A DNA stretch of 64,000 nt from Modestobacter sp. VKM Ac-2982 (GCF_026967935.1 NZ_JAPVBL010000007.1:62001-126000); one strand, 5' to 3'; counted from the stretch's first letter, positions 35,117 through 46,923 are shown. The notes: generated from the letters alone by a model not told the origin. Program-made: numbers and translations.

Positions 35117-36552
35117 CCACCACGCAGCCGGTGCCCAGCGCGCCGATGACGCAGGACGAGACGATCGACGCGCTCGGCCGCTACAAGTACGGCTGGTCGG
35201 ACACCGACGCCGCCGGCGCCTCGGCCACCCGCGGCATCAACGAGGACGTCGTCCGCGACATCTCGCGCCGCAAGAACGAGCCCGAGTGGATGCTCGAGCG
35301 CCGGCTGAAGGCGCTGAAGATCTTCGGGAAGAAGCCCATGCCCGACTGGGGCTCGGACCTCTCCGGCATCGACTTCCAGAACATCAAGTACTTCGTGCGC
35401 TCCACCGAGGCGCAGGCCACCTCGTGGGAGGACCTGCCCGACGACATCAAGAACACCTACGACAAGCTGGGCATCCCCGAGGCGGAGAAGCAGCGGCTGG
35501 TCTCCGGTGTCGCGGCGCAGTACGAGTCCGAGGTCGTCTACCACAAGATCCGTGAGGACCTCGAGGAGCAGGGCGTCCTGTTCCTGGACACCGACACCGC
35601 GCTGCGCGAGCAGCCCGAGCTGTTCCGCGAGTACTTCGGCTCGGTCATCCCGGCCGGGGACAACAAGTTCTCCGCGCTGAACACCGCCGTGTGGTCGGGT
35701 GGCTCGTTCATCTACGTGCCCAAGGGCGTCCACGTCGAGATCCCGCTGCAGGCCTACTTCCGGATCAACACCGAGAACATGGGCCAGTTCGAGCGCACCC
35801 TCATGATCATCGACGAGGGCGCCTACGTGCACTACGTCGAGGGCTGCACCGCGCCGATCTACAAGACCGACTCGCTGCACTCCGCGGTCGTCGAGATCAT
35901 CGTGAAGAAGAACGCGCGCTGCCGGTACACGACCATCCAGAACTGGTCGAACAACGTCTACAACCTGGTCACCAAGCGGGCCGTGGCCCACGAGGGCGCG
36001 ACCATGGAGTGGGTCGACGGCAACATCGGCTCCAAGGTGACGATGAAGTACCCGGCCGTGTGGATGACCGGTGAGCACGCCAAGGGCGAGGTCATGTCCA
36101 TCGCCTTCGCCGGCGAGGGCCAGCACCAGGACGCCGGCGCCAAGATGGTGCACGCCGCCCCGCACACCTCCTCGACGATCGTGTCGAAGTCGGTGGCGCG
36201 CGGTGGTGGCCGCACCTCCTACCGCGGCCTGGTCCAGGTCGACGAGGGCGCCTACGGCTCCCGCTCGACGGTGAAGTGCGACGCGCTGCTGGTCGACACG
36301 ATCAGCCGCTCGGACACCTACCCCTACGTCGACGTCCGTGAGGACGACGTGTCGATGGGCCACGAGGCGACCGTGTCGCGGGTCAGCGACGACCAGCTGT
36401 TCTACCTGATGAGCCGAGGGCTCTCCGAGGACGAGGCGATGGCGATGGTCGTGCGCGGCTTCGTCGAGCCCATCGCCCGGGAGCTGCCGATGGAGTACGC
36501 CCTCGAGCTCAACCGCCTGATCGAGCTCCAGATGGAAGGTGCCGTCGGCTGA
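35113..36552 (+). CDS. sufB: Fe-S assembly scaffold SufB
   Basis: 479 residues. SufB, with SufC and SufD, forms the SufBC2D scaffold on which [4Fe-4S] clusters are built. Motifs: YKYGWSDTD..., FVPKGV-type [51 protein letters not shown] (right-handed beta-helix core), and the C-terminal [36 protein letters not shown], whose Glu/His/Arg residues couple to SufC and SufD. No intein insertion is present, in contrast to M. tuberculosis SufB. Confidence 0.97.
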   Translation: MTTTQPVPSAPMTQDETIDALGRYKYGWSDTDAAGASATRGINEDVVRDISRRKNEPEWMLERRLKALKIFGKKPMPDWGSDLSGIDFQNIKYFVRSTEAQATSWEDLPDDIKNTYDKLGIPEAEKQRLVSGVAAQYESEVVYHKIREDLEEQGVLFLDTDTALREQPELFREYFGSVIPAGDNKFSALNTAVWSGGSFIYVPKGVHVEIPLQAYFRINTENMGQFERTLMIIDEGAYVHYVEGCTAPIYKTDSLHSAVVEIIVKKNARCRYTTIQNWSNNVYNLVTKRAVAHEGATMEWVDGNIGSKVTMKYPAVWMTGEHAKGEVMSIAFAGEGQHQDAGAKMVHAAPHTSSTIVSKSVARGGGRTSYRGLVQVDEGAYGSRSTVKCDALLVDTISRSDTYPYVDVREDDVSMGHEATVSRVSDDQLFYLMSRGLSEDEAMAMVVRGFVEPIARELPMEYALELNRLIELQMEGAVG

Positions 36553-37883
36553 TGTCGGCTCCACAGAACACCGGTACTGACGACCAGACCACCCTGACCA
36601 CCGACTCGGCCACCCTCGCCGGGGAGCTCTTCGCTCCCGGCGTGGGCGCCCAGGCCGGCCCGCCGACCACCCCGGCGGCCGGCACCGGCACCGCGGGCGA
36701 CACGCCCCCCGGGTCGCACTCGCACGGCGGGCCGGCGCCGACCGGCTCGCCGGCCGAGCGGTTCACCTCCACCGACCCGGAGGCGTTCGGCGCACCGACC
36801 GGCCGCGAGGAGGAGTGGCGCTTCACCCCGATGCGCCGCGTCCGCGCGCTGCTGGACGGCGCACCGTCCGACGCCCACCTGACGTGGCAGAGCGATCTGC
36901 CCGAGGGAGCCGAGCTGACCTCGGTCGAGGCCGACGACCCGCTGCTCAAGGGCCTGCCCGAGCCGGTCGACCGGCTCGCCGCGCTGACCCGTCAGCGCAG
37001 CGGTGGCGCGGCCGTGCTCCGGATCGCCAAGGAGGCCGTGCTCGACCGCCCGGTCACCCTCGGCCTGTCGGGCACGGGGAGCGACGACGTCGTCTGGGGC
37101 CAACTGGTCGTCGAGGTCGGTGCGTTCGCGCAGGCGACCGTCGTCCTGGACCACTCTGGGCTGGCCCGCTACTCCGGCGGGGTCGCCTTCCTGCTCGGTG
37201 ACGGTGCGCAGCTGACCGTCGTCTCGGTGCAGGACTGGGCGCCGGGCACGGTGCACGGCGGGCAGCTCGACGCCGTCGTCGGCCGGGACGCCACCCTCAA
37301 GCAGGTCGTGGTCACCCTCGGCGGTGACCTGGTCCGGCTGGTCAGCAACGTCCAGTACGCCGGTCCCGGTGGCTCGGTCGACCTCTACGGCGTGTACTTC
37401 GCCGACGAGACCCAGCACCAGGAGCACCGGCTGTGGGTCGACCACGGCACGCCGAACTGCCGCAGCAACGTCGTCTACAAGGGCGCGCTGCAGGGCGAGA
37501 AGGCGCACACGGTCTGGGTCGGTGACGTGCGGATCCGCCCGGCCGCCACCGGCACCGACACCTACGAGCTGAACCGCAACCTGGTGCTCACCGACGGCGC
37601 CCGCGCCGACTCGGTGCCGAACCTGGAGATCGAGACCGGCGAGATCGTCGGCGCCGGCCACGCCAGCGCCACCGGCCGGTTCGACGACGAGCAGCTGTTC
37701 TACCTCTGCTCCCGGGGGATCGACGCCGAGACCGCGCGTCGCCTCGTGGTGCGCGGCTTCTTCGCCGACGTCGTGCAGCACATCGGCGTCCCCGAGCTGC
37801 AGGACCGGCTGATGGGCACCATCGAGGCCCGCCTCGGCGCGCTGCCGGACCTCGAGGAGCAGCCGGTCGAGGTCGGCGCGTGA
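36552..37883 (+). CDS. sufD: Fe-S assembly protein SufD
   Basis: 443 residues; ATG overlaps sufB's stop (TGATG). Paralogous to SufB. The N-terminal ~65 residues are Ala/Gly/Pro/Thr-rich and likely disordered, before FGAPTGREEEWRFTPMRRVRALLD where homology begins. The beta-helix core carries VFYVQDWAPGTVHGGQ-type strands, then QHQEHRLWVDHGTPNCRSNVVYKGAL with the conserved His, and C-terminal GHASATGRFDDEQLFYLCSRGIDAETARRLVVRGFFADV. Confidence 0.95.
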   Translation: MSAPQNTGTDDQTTLTTDSATLAGELFAPGVGAQAGPPTTPAAGTGTAGDTPPGSHSHGGPAPTGSPAERFTSTDPEAFGAPTGREEEWRFTPMRRVRALLDGAPSDAHLTWQSDLPEGAELTSVEADDPLLKGLPEPVDRLAALTRQRSGGAAVLRIAKEAVLDRPVTLGLSGTGSDDVVWGQLVVEVGAFAQATVVLDHSGLARYSGGVAFLLGDGAQLTVVSVQDWAPGTVHGGQLDAVVGRDATLKQVVVTLGGDLVRLVSNVQYAGPGGSVDLYGVYFADETQHQEHRLWVDHGTPNCRSNVVYKGALQGEKAHTVWVGDVRIRPAATGTDTYELNRNLVLTDGARADSVPNLEIETGEIVGAGHASATGRFDDEQLFYLCSRGIDAETARRLVVRGFFADVVQHIGVPELQDRLMGTIEARLGALPDLEEQPVEVGA

Positions 37884-38224
37884 CGTACGAACGCGTGTGC
37901 GCGCTGTCCGAGGTGCCCGAGGACGGGTCCCTGCGGATCGAGCTCGCCGACATCGACGTCGCCGTCGTCCAGCTCGACGGTGAGATCTACGCGATCCAGG
38001 ACGTCTGCTCGCACGCCGACGTCCCGCTGACCGACGGCGACGTCGACGACGTCGACGGGGCGCCCACCATCGAGTGCGCCCTGCACGGCTCGTGCTTCGA
38101 CCTGCGCACCGGCCAGCCCACGAACCTCCCGGCCACCGAGCCGGTCCCCGTCTACCCGGTCCGGGTGGAGGGTGACGACGTCCTGGTGGACGTCGACGCC
38201 CCCCTCGCCGCGGCCAGCCACTGA
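37880..38224 (+). CDS. Rieske-type ferredoxin of the suf operon
   Basis: 114 residues, GTG start overlapping the sufD stop. Cytoplasmic, no membrane helix. [2Fe-2S] ligands Cys43-x-His45 (DVCSHADVPL) and Cys66-x2-His69 (ECALHGSCFD), the dioxygenase-ferredoxin (NirD-like) class. In actinobacterial suf operons this gene sits between sufD and sufC; it presumably supplies electrons for cluster assembly or SufS sulphur transfer, but the reaction has not been shown. Confidence 0.92.
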   Translation: MTYERVCALSEVPEDGSLRIELADIDVAVVQLDGEIYAIQDVCSHADVPLTDGDVDDVDGAPTIECALHGSCFDLRTGQPTNLPATEPVPVYPVRVEGDDVLVDVDAPLAAASH

Positions 38225-38238
38225 GGAGCAAGAACCCC

Positions 38239-40393
<2,155 letters not shown>

Positions 40394-40394
<1 letters not shown>

Positions 40395-40861
40395 TGCAGC
40401 TGCAGTCGATGTACCAGGACATCATCCTGGACCACTACCGCAACCCCCACGGGCGCGGACTCCGCGACCCGTTCGAGGCCGAGGTGCACCACGTCAACCC
40501 GACGTGCGGTGACGAGGTCACCCTGCGGGTGCACCTGGACGGCGAGACCATCGCCGACGTCTCCTACGAGGGCATGGGCTGCTCGATCAGCCAGGCCTCC
40601 GTCTCGGCGATGTACGACCTGGTGATCGGCAAGAGCGTGACCGAGGCGATGCACACCGGCGACCAGTTCATGACGCTGATGCAGAGCAAGGGCAACGCGA
40701 CCGTGGCCGAGGAGCTCGAGGACGACCTGGAGGACGCCGTGGCGTTCGCCGGTGTCTCGAAGTACCCGGCGCGGGTCAAGTGCGCACTGATGAGCTGGAT
40801 GGCGCTGAAGGACGCGAGCGCCCGCGCGCTCTCGTCCCCCACTGGAGGAGCCGACACATGA
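40394..40861 (+). CDS. sufU: SufU, zinc-dependent sulphur-transfer protein
   Basis: 155 residues. SufU accepts the persulphide sulphur from SufS in Gram-positives and replaces SufE. Zinc ligands: Cys38 and Asp40 in PTCGDE, Cys63 in GMGCSIS, and Cys in RVKCALMSW near residue 128. The insertion and spacing are of the SufU, not IscU, type. ATG overlaps sufS stop; its own stop overlaps sufT's ATG (ATGA). Confidence 0.95.
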
Positions 40862-41253
40862 CCGAGAACACCCCTGACACCACCACCGACACCGTGGCGC
40901 CGGACGCCGGCCTCTACGGCGGCAAGTCCGCGCTGATCGAGGACCTCGAAGAGGCCATGCGCGACGTGGTCGACCCCGAGCTGGGGGTCAACGTCGTCGA
41001 CCTCGGGCTCGTCTACGGGATGGACGTCGACACCGAGGCGAACGTCGCGATCATCGACATGACGCTGACGTCGGCGGCCTGCCCGCTCACCGACGTGATC
41101 GAGGACCAGGCCCGCCAGGCACTCACCGGCGGCCCCGGCCCCGGCCTGGTCGGCGACATCCGGATCAACTGGGTCTGGATGCCGCCGTGGGGCCCGGACA
41201 AGATCACCGACGACGGCCGCGAGCAGCTGCGCGCACTCGGCTTCCGGGTCTGA
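40858..41253 (+). CDS. sufT: SufT / MIP18-family (DUF59) Fe-S maturation protein
   Basis: 131 residues. MIP18 domain: EEAMRDVVDPELGVNVVDLGLVYGMDVD, DMTLTSAACPLTDVIEDQARQAL (reactive Cys), and INWVWMPPWGPDKITDDGREQLRALGF. Aids Fe-S maturation under high demand. First ~25 residues are an acidic Thr-rich lead. ATG overlaps sufU stop, with GGAGGAG 9 nt upstream. Last intact suf gene; the following GNAT gene follows after 3 nt. Confidence 0.95.
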   Translation: MTENTPDTTTDTVAPDAGLYGGKSALIEDLEEAMRDVVDPELGVNVVDLGLVYGMDVDTEANVAIIDMTLTSAACPLTDVIEDQARQALTGGPGPGLVGDIRINWVWMPPWGPDKITDDGREQLRALGFRV

Positions 41254-41256
41254 GCC

Positions 41257-41900
41257 CTGCAGCTGCGCACGCTGCTGGACCAGCTGGCCGCGGGGGAGAC
41301 CCCGCCGGCTGACGCGCGCGTCACGACCGTGCCGGCGCCTGCCCTCCTCGACGGACGGCGGGCGCCGGCACTCGTCGTCGGGGGGACCGGCTGGCACGTC
41401 GTGGCCGCTGACGTCGACCCCGACTGGGTGGCCGCCCAGGTCGCCCACGAACCGATCGAGGCCCCGCTGGGGGCCCGCTTCCTGTCCTCGCTGGCCGACC
41501 GGGTGGACGCGGAGCCCGGTGTCCTGGACGCCCTGCTGACCGCCCCGCCGGCACCCGAGCGCGTCGGCATCGCGCTGGGCGAGGTCGAGCCGGGGGAGCA
41601 CCCCGGGTGCGACGGGCCCTGCGGCACCGCACCGGTGTGCGCGTGTGGACGACGCCCGACAGCACCGCACTGCTGGTCCTCGGCCAGGGGGTCGCCGGCC
41701 GGTGGGAGGTCAGCGTGGAGGTGCACCCGGGAGCGCGTGGACGCGGGCTGGCCACGGCCCTGGCCGCCGCGGCCCCGGCGCTGGTGCCCGTGGGCGAGCC
41801 GCTGTGGGCGCAGGTCGCCCCGGCCAACACCGCCTCGCTGCGGTCCTTCCTCGCTGCAGGCTGGCGCCCGGTCGGCGCCGAGGTCCTCTTCGGTCCCTGA
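41257..41900 (+). pseudogene. GNAT-family acetyltransferase-like gene with a one-base deletion
   Basis: The coding pattern runs from just after sufT in one frame (LQLRTLLDQLAAGETPPAD... to ...GEVEPGEHP) and then jumps to another frame near 41601-41604 (RVRRALRHRTGVRVWTTPDS...VLFGP, stop 41898-41900). At the switch the DNA has CCCC; one extra C would make a single continuous 215-residue protein. The second part has the acetyl-CoA motif HPGARGRGLATAL and ends like a GNAT protein. The apparent start is CTG at 41257 (in register with the coding pattern), or GTG at 41329, or the downstream half may start at GTG 41607. Could be a true mutation, a sequencing error in a homopolymer, or two overlapping genes. 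Expected product: amino-acid or small-molecule N-acetyltransferase. Confidence 0.6.
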
Positions 41901-41968
41901 CGCGCCCGCCGCCCCCTCGGGTGGACGTCAGCGCCCACCACGCCAGTGCAGTGACTGTGATGAAGGTG

Positions 41969-43909
41969 TCAGCGCAGGTCGGCGACGCGGGCGAGCGCTG
42001 CGCGGGCCCGCGTCCGCCGCTCCTCGTAGGCCGCCCCCGCGGCGAGCATGACGGCGCCGGCCGCCCCGACGGCGAGCAGGCCGGTGAGGGGCAGGTGGAC
42101 GACCAGCCGCCCGAGGGCCACCACGGCCAGCGACGCGGCCCCCACCACGAGCGGCGCCTGTACCTGCCAGCGGCTGCCCGCCATCGCGGTGAGGGTGGCG
42201 GCCAGGACGACCAGCACCAGTCGCAGCAGGTCCGGATCGGCGGCCGCCAGCCAGACCGACGGGACGAAGGCGACCACCAGCCCCGGGCCCCAGGCCCGCC
42301 AGGACGAGCCGGTGGCCAGCCGTCGTCCTGAGTACAGCCACAGCACCGTCGCCGCCGGCAGTGTGTAGGCCTCCGGCACACCGATGCCGGCGGCGCCGGC
42401 GGCGAGCCAGGCCGCCACGACCAGCGCTGTGCACCCACCGGCCCGGACCCGGGACCGGTCGGTCACCGTGCCGGAGGCGATGAAGCCCGCGCCGACCACC
42501 GCCAGCCCGACGGCCAGGCCGGGCAGGTGTCCGGTGCGGGCCAGGTGCCCCAGCCCGAGGGCGGCGACCACCGCGGCCGCCCCGGTCAACGGCAGCTCCT
42601 CGCGCTGCCCGCGCAGCGCGGTCGCGCCCGCGAGGGTGAGCAGGCTCAGCAGCACGAGCAGCTGGCCGGCCGGCGCGGCCCCGATGGTGTCGTCGGCCTC
42701 GGTCAGCAGCACGGCAGCGGCCAGGCAGCCCACCACGACCGGCAGCGCCCAGTGGCGCTCACCGGGCCGCCGGACGGCGACCACCAGCGCGGGGACGGCG
42801 GCGACCGCGACCAGGGTGGCCAGCGCCGACCAGTGCCCCGACCCGAGCAGCTGGACGACGGCCAGCCCGCTGAGCACCGCGGCCGCGGCGAGGCCCGAGG
42901 GGCGGAGGAGGGCGGACCGTCCCGCGGAGGCCACCGCACCGATCACGGTCGCGAGCGCCACGCCCAGGTACCCACTGGCCAGCACCCCGGCCAGCCCGGT
43001 CGCCTGCAGCAGCCCGGAGAGGGCGGCCCCGGCCGCCAGCCCGGCGAGCACGGGCACCGCCGCCGGGGGACCGAGCAGGGGGCGCAGCTCCGATCGGCCG
43101 CCCAGCGCGAGCAGCGCGCCGGCCGCCAGCAGCATCAGCGTCGCGGGCGCCAGGGCGGCGACGACCGACTCCGTCGTCCACACCCGGGCGGCGCCCTCGA
43201 CCACCCCGGTCACCCACCAGGCGGCGGCGGTGACCAGGGTGACCACCGCGACGGCGCGGCGGGCGGCCAGCGTGATCACCAGCCCGGCGACGGCGGTGGC
43301 CAGCACGGCGGTGGCGTGCGGGCCCAGCGAGAGCCCGGAGCCGGTCAGCCCGCTCAGCACCGCGGCCTGCACCGCTCCCCAGGCGGCGACCGACCAGGTC
43401 ACCGCCGTCCTGGCGATCAGCCCGAGGACGGCGAAGACCGCGGCGAGCAGGGAGAGCAGGATCGCGGTCGGACCCCCGGGGCCGTCCCCGGCTGACCACG
43501 CGGCCACGGCGGCGAGCACCACCGCGGCGCAGGCGAGCGCCTCCTCGCTGCTGCCCAGCCCGCGACGCCCGGCCCGCAGTGACCCCAGGGTCGCGGCGAC
43601 GGTCAGCAGGCTGACCACGAGCAACCCGGGGACCGAGCCGGCGTCGGTCAGCGAGGCGGCTCCGGCAGCGACCACCGCCACCACACCGGCGCCCAGCAGC
43701 ACCTGCTGGGGAGCGATGTCGCTGGGCTCGTTGTCGATCAGGCCGGTGTCGTCCTGGCCGGTGTCGTCCTGGCCGCTGTCGTCCCGGACCGTGTCGTCGG
43801 GACCGGTGTCGCCCGGGCCCGGGTCGGTGTCCTCGGGGTCCGCCGGCGCCGCGGCCGGCCGGACGCGCTGCTCCAGCGGGGGCGGGTACTCGACCTCCGG
43901 CGTGGGCAC
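41969..43909 (-). CDS. large polytopic membrane protein (SCO7613-like)
   Basis: 646 residues from GTG 43909 (GGGGAGGAG upstream). The first ~75 residues are soluble, Pro/Asp-rich, with five imperfect DDTGQ repeats. The rest is about 18-20 hydrophobic helices of Ala/Leu/Val composition with short polar loops ([29 protein letters not shown]), resembling the actinobacterial SCO7613-type membrane proteins of unknown role. An open frame extends to 44773, but it lies opposite the ABC-F gene. No catalytic motif is visible. Divergent from the ABC-F gene. Confidence 0.85.
   Translation of the reverse strand: MPTPEVEYPPPLEQRVRPAAAPADPEDTDPGPGDTGPDDTVRDDSGQDDTGQDDTGLIDNEPSDIAPQQVLLGAGVVAVVAAGAASLTDAGSVPGLLVVSLLTVAATLGSLRAGRRGLGSSEEALACAAVVLAAVAAWSAGDGPGGPTAILLSLLAAVFAVLGLIARTAVTWSVAAWGAVQAAVLSGLTGSGLSLGPHATAVLATAVAGLVITLAARRAVAVVTLVTAAAWWVTGVVEGAARVWTTESVVAALAPATLMLLAAGALLALGGRSELRPLLGPPAAVPVLAGLAAGAALSGLLQATGLAGVLASGYLGVALATVIGAVASAGRSALLRPSGLAAAAVLSGLAVVQLLGSGHWSALATLVAVAAVPALVVAVRRPGERHWALPVVVGCLAAAVLLTEADDTIGAAPAGQLLVLLSLLTLAGATALRGQREELPLTGAAAVVAALGLGHLARTGHLPGLAVGLAVVGAGFIASGTVTDRSRVRAGGCTALVVAAWLAAGAAGIGVPEAYTLPAATVLWLYSGRRLATGSSWRAWGPGLVVAFVPSVWLAAADPDLLRLVLVVLAATLTAMAGSRWQVQAPLVVGAASLAVVALGRLVVHLPLTGLLAVGAAGAVMLAAGAAYEERRTRARAALARVADLR
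43744..43818 (-). repeat. five 15-bp tandem repeats in the membrane protein gene
   Basis: Units start at 43744, 43759, 43774, 43789 and 43804; the first two are identical (CCGGTGTCGTCCTGG) and the rest diverge. On the coding (minus) strand they read PGDTG-PDDTV-RDDSG-QDDTG-QDDTG, an acidic linker. Copy number is likely variable between strains. Confidence 0.75.
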
Positions 43910-44047
43910 GGTGGGCCTCCTCCCCGGTGACGGCTGCGTGTGGCTGCCGCCGGTCACGCTACGGGTGGCGTCGACGACCTGCGGGGCGAGCGGGCAGGTG
44001 ACGTGGAGGTCACCCGGAAAGGGGTCGGCCGATGGTGGGAGAGCGCC

Positions 44048-44053
44048 TACCAT
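44048..44053 (+). promoter_or_regulatory. -10 element of a leaderless promoter (ABC-F)
   Basis: TACCAT followed by 7 nt and the GTG at 44061. Favours GTG 44061 over the ATG at 44052, which lies inside the hexamer. Confidence 0.5.
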
Positions 44054-44060
44054 GGGATCA

Positions 44061-45662
44061 GTGATCACGACGACCGGCCTCGAACTGCGCGCCGGCTCCC
44101 GGATCCTCATCAGCGACGCCGATCTCCGGGTGCAGCCCGGTGACCGCATCGGGCTGGTCGGACGCAACGGTGCCGGCAAGACCACCACCCTCACCACCCT
44201 CGCCGGAGAGCGCGTGCCGCACGCCGGCAAGGTCGAGGTGACCGGTGAGCTCGGGTACCTCCCGCAGGACCCCCGCAGTGGCGACCTGGACATCACCGCC
44301 AGCGACCGGGTGCTGTCCGGCCGGGGGCTCGACGTCCTCAAGGCCAAGCTGACCAAGGCCCAGGTCGCCATGGCCGAGCCGGCCGACGAGGTCGAGATGG
44401 ACCGCGCCGTCCGGCAGTACGGGCGGCTGGAGGACCAGTTCGCCGCGCTCGGCGGGTACGCCGCGGAGAGCGACGCGGCCCGGATCTGCACCAACCTCGG
44501 CCTGCCGGACCGCGTGCTCGCCCAGCCGCTGCGCACCCTCTCCGGTGGCCAGCGCCGCCGCGTCGAGCTGGCCCGGATCCTCTTCTCCGACGCCGACACG
44601 CTGCTGCTCGACGAGCCGACCAACCACCTGGACGCGGACTCGATCGTCTGGCTCAAGGGGTTCCTGGCCAGCCATCGCGCCGGGCTGATCGTGATCAGCC
44701 ACGACGTGGAGCTGCTGGAGGCCGTGGTCAACAAGGTGTGGCACCTGGACGCCAACCGGGCCACCGTCGACATCTACAACCTCGGCTGGAAGCGCTACCT
44801 GAACGCCCGGGAGACCGACGAGCGCCGCCGCCGCTCCGAGCGGGCCAACGCCGAGAAGAAGATCGACGCGCTGACCGCCCAGGCCGACAAGATGCGGGCC
44901 AAGGCGACGAAGGCCAAGGCCGCGCAGAGCATGGACAAGCGCGCCCAGCGGCTGGCGGCCGGTCTGGCCGACGTGCGGGTGCAGGACAAGGTCGCCAAGC
45001 TGCGCTTCCCGACCCCGGCACCGTGCGGCCGCACCCCGCTCACCGCGGAGCGTCTGTCCAAGAGCTACGGCTCGCTGGAGATCTTCACCGGTGTGGACCT
45101 CGCGATCGACAAGGGCGCCCGGGTCGTCGTCCTCGGCTTCAACGGCGCGGGGAAGACGACGCTGCTGCGGATGCTGGCCGGCACCGAGAGCCCGGACACC
45201 GGCGAGGTGAAGCCGGGCCACGGGCTGCGGGTGGGCTACTACGCCCAGGAGCACGAGACGCTGGACATGGACCGCACGCTGCTGGAGAACATGCGGTCCT
45301 CGGCGCCGGACTCCACCGACACCGAGCTGCGCCGGATCCTGGGCGCGTTCCTCTTCTCCGGGGAGACGGTCGACCAGCGCACCGGGACGCTCTCCGGCGG
45401 TGAGCGCACCCGGCTGGCCATGGCCACGCTGGTCATCTCCGGCGCCAACGTGCTGCTGCTCGACGAGCCGACCAACAACCTCGACCCGGCCAGCCGCGAG
45501 CAGGTGCTCGATGCGCTGCGCACCTACCAGGGCGCGATCGTGCTGGTCACCCACGACGAGGGCGCGGTCACCGCGCTCGACCCGGACAAGGTGATCGTCC
45601 TGCCCGACGGCACCGAGGACACCTGGAGCCCCGACTTCGCCGAGCTGGTCTCACTCGCGTAA
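44061..45662 (+). CDS. ABC-F family ATPase (ribosome-associated)
   Basis: 533 residues. Two ABC domains in one chain without membrane segments. Domain 1: Walker A GRNGAGKTT, signature LSGGQRRRVELARIL, Walker B LLLDEPTNHLD. Linker rich in Arg/Lys/Ala/Glu helices (RRRRSERANAEKKIDALTAQADKMRAKATKAKAAQSMDKRAQR), which in EttA/ABC-F reaches the ribosomal P site. Domain 2: GFNGAGKTT, LSGGERTRLAMATL, LLLDEPTNNLD. Housekeeping translation factor most likely; antibiotic-resistance ABC-Fs have longer linkers, but this cannot be excluded. From memory, the mycobacterial homologue (Rv1473) is in the same place. Confidence 0.92.
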   Translation: MITTTGLELRAGSRILISDADLRVQPGDRIGLVGRNGAGKTTTLTTLAGERVPHAGKVEVTGELGYLPQDPRSGDLDITASDRVLSGRGLDVLKAKLTKAQVAMAEPADEVEMDRAVRQYGRLEDQFAALGGYAAESDAARICTNLGLPDRVLAQPLRTLSGGQRRRVELARILFSDADTLLLDEPTNHLDADSIVWLKGFLASHRAGLIVISHDVELLEAVVNKVWHLDANRATVDIYNLGWKRYLNARETDERRRRSERANAEKKIDALTAQADKMRAKATKAKAAQSMDKRAQRLAAGLADVRVQDKVAKLRFPTPAPCGRTPLTAERLSKSYGSLEIFTGVDLAIDKGARVVVLGFNGAGKTTLLRMLAGTESPDTGEVKPGHGLRVGYYAQEHETLDMDRTLLENMRSSAPDSTDTELRRILGAFLFSGETVDQRTGTLSGGERTRLAMATLVISGANVLLLDEPTNNLDPASREQVLDALRTYQGAIVLVTHDEGAVTALDPDKVIVLPDGTEDTWSPDFAELVSLA

Positions 45663-45763
45663 CGGCTGCACCGGGTCGCTCCGCGCTGACCTCCGGGTTC
45701 GGCGGTGTGCGGTCTTGTTGCGGTGGCCGACCCTCCCGGCCTGGGTGATCATGGCCAGTGGGA

Positions 45764-45788
45764 CGCCGAGGTCACCAGGACCTCGGCG
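45764..45788. terminator. hairpin after the ABC-F gene
   Basis: Perfect 10-bp stem CGCCGAGGTC / GACCTCGGCG with 5-nt loop ACCAG, 101 nt after the ABC-F stop and 61 nt before the HTH gene. Confidence 0.65.
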
Positions 45789-45849
45789 CCGGGGGATCAG
45801 CGGGTCGTGACGGCGTGAGCCGGCAGCGCCCCTGACACGGAGGGGAGTC

Positions 45850-46080
45850 ATGGCCGACTCGAGCACTGCGGACCTGAGCAAGGGCAAGAGGATCACCGGA
45901 GACGACCGGACGTCGCTGGCCGGTGAGCTCCGGGAGCGGTACGACAGCGGCGAGAGCATCCGCTCGCTGGCGACGTCCACCAACCGCTCGTACGGCTTCG
46001 TGCACCGTCTGCTGTCGGAGTCGGGCGCCACCCTCCGGGGTCGGGGCGGGGCCAACCGGAACGCCAAGAAGTCTGCGTGA
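45850..46080 (+). CDS. small helix-turn-helix protein
   Basis: 76 residues; GGAGGGGAGTC upstream of the ATG. Residues ~25-60 (LRERYDSGESIRSLATSTNRSYGFVHRLLSESGATLRGRGG) form a simple HTH of the kind found in small actinobacterial DNA-binding proteins, with basic C-terminus NRNAKKSA. Family known from Streptomyces and mycobacteria; targets unknown. Stop overlaps the next GTG start (GTGA). Confidence 0.88.
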   Translation: MADSSTADLSKGKRITGDDRTSLAGELRERYDSGESIRSLATSTNRSYGFVHRLLSESGATLRGRGGANRNAKKSA

Positions 46081-46850
46081 GCGGTGCACCCGACGGCTGG
46101 GTGAGGACGGCACGCGAGGGAGCCGTCCTCACCGTGACCCTCGACCGGGCCGACCAGCTCAACGCGCAGACGCCGGCGACCTGGGCAGCGCTGCGGGCGG
46201 TCGGGGAGTCCCTGGACGACGACGTGCGCGTGGTCGTCGTCCGCGGCGCGGGCCGGGCGTTCTCCGCCGGCCTGGACCGCACGCTCTTCAGCGCCGACCC
46301 CGGCGTGCCCGGCGGGCTGGCCGAGCTGGGCTCCCTGCCCACCGAGGCGGCTCAGGAGCGGATCCGCGGCTACCAGGCGGCGTTCCGCTGGCTGCGCTCG
46401 CCCGGCGTCGTCTCGGTGGCGGCGGTGCAGGGGCACGCCATCGGCGCCGGCGCCCAGCTGGCGCTCGCCTGCGACCTGCGGGTGTTCACCGAGGACGCCC
46501 AGCTGCGGCTGCCCGAGGCGGGCCTCGGGCTGGTGCCCGACCTCACCGGCACGAGCACGCTGGTCGAGCTGGTCGGCTACAGCCGCGCTCTGGAGATCTG
46601 CCTGACCGGCCGGGCGGTCGGCGCCGCCGAGGCCGTGACCACCGGGCTGGCCAACGTCGCCGTCCCGACCGCGGAGCTCGACGCCGCGGTCGCCGACCTG
46701 ACCGCCGCCCTCCTCGGGCCGGACGTGGGCGCCGCCCGCGAGACGCTGGCGCTGGTCCGCTCGGCCGTCCGCAACGGCCCCGAGGAGCAGGACGCCGCCG
46801 AGCGGGCTGCCCAGGTGCGCCGGCTGCGCACGCTGGCCGGACGGGACTGA
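46077..46850 (+). CDS. enoyl-CoA hydratase/isomerase family protein
   Basis: 257 residues, GTG start. Crotonase fold: first oxyanion loop GRAFSAGLDR near residue 61, second VQGHAIGAGAQLALACDLRVF near 117, and ADAQLRLPEAGLGLVPDLTGTSTL, where Glu and Asp in this segment are usual acid/base positions. The catalytic Glu164-equivalent (PEAGLG... region) is present, so an active hydratase or isomerase is possible. Coupled to the small HTH gene. Substrate unknown. Confidence 0.9.
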   Translation: MSGAPDGWVRTAREGAVLTVTLDRADQLNAQTPATWAALRAVGESLDDDVRVVVVRGAGRAFSAGLDRTLFSADPGVPGGLAELGSLPTEAAQERIRGYQAAFRWLRSPGVVSVAAVQGHAIGAGAQLALACDLRVFTEDAQLRLPEAGLGLVPDLTGTSTLVELVGYSRALEICLTGRAVGAAEAVTTGLANVAVPTAELDAAVADLTAALLGPDVGAARETLALVRSAVRNGPEEQDAAERAAQVRRLRTLAGRD

Positions 46851-46923
46851 CCGGGCGGAACAGGACGACCGCCGCCGCTGTTCGGCCCGGTGGTCAGCCG
46901 GATCCAGCAGCAGGGGGCGTGTC

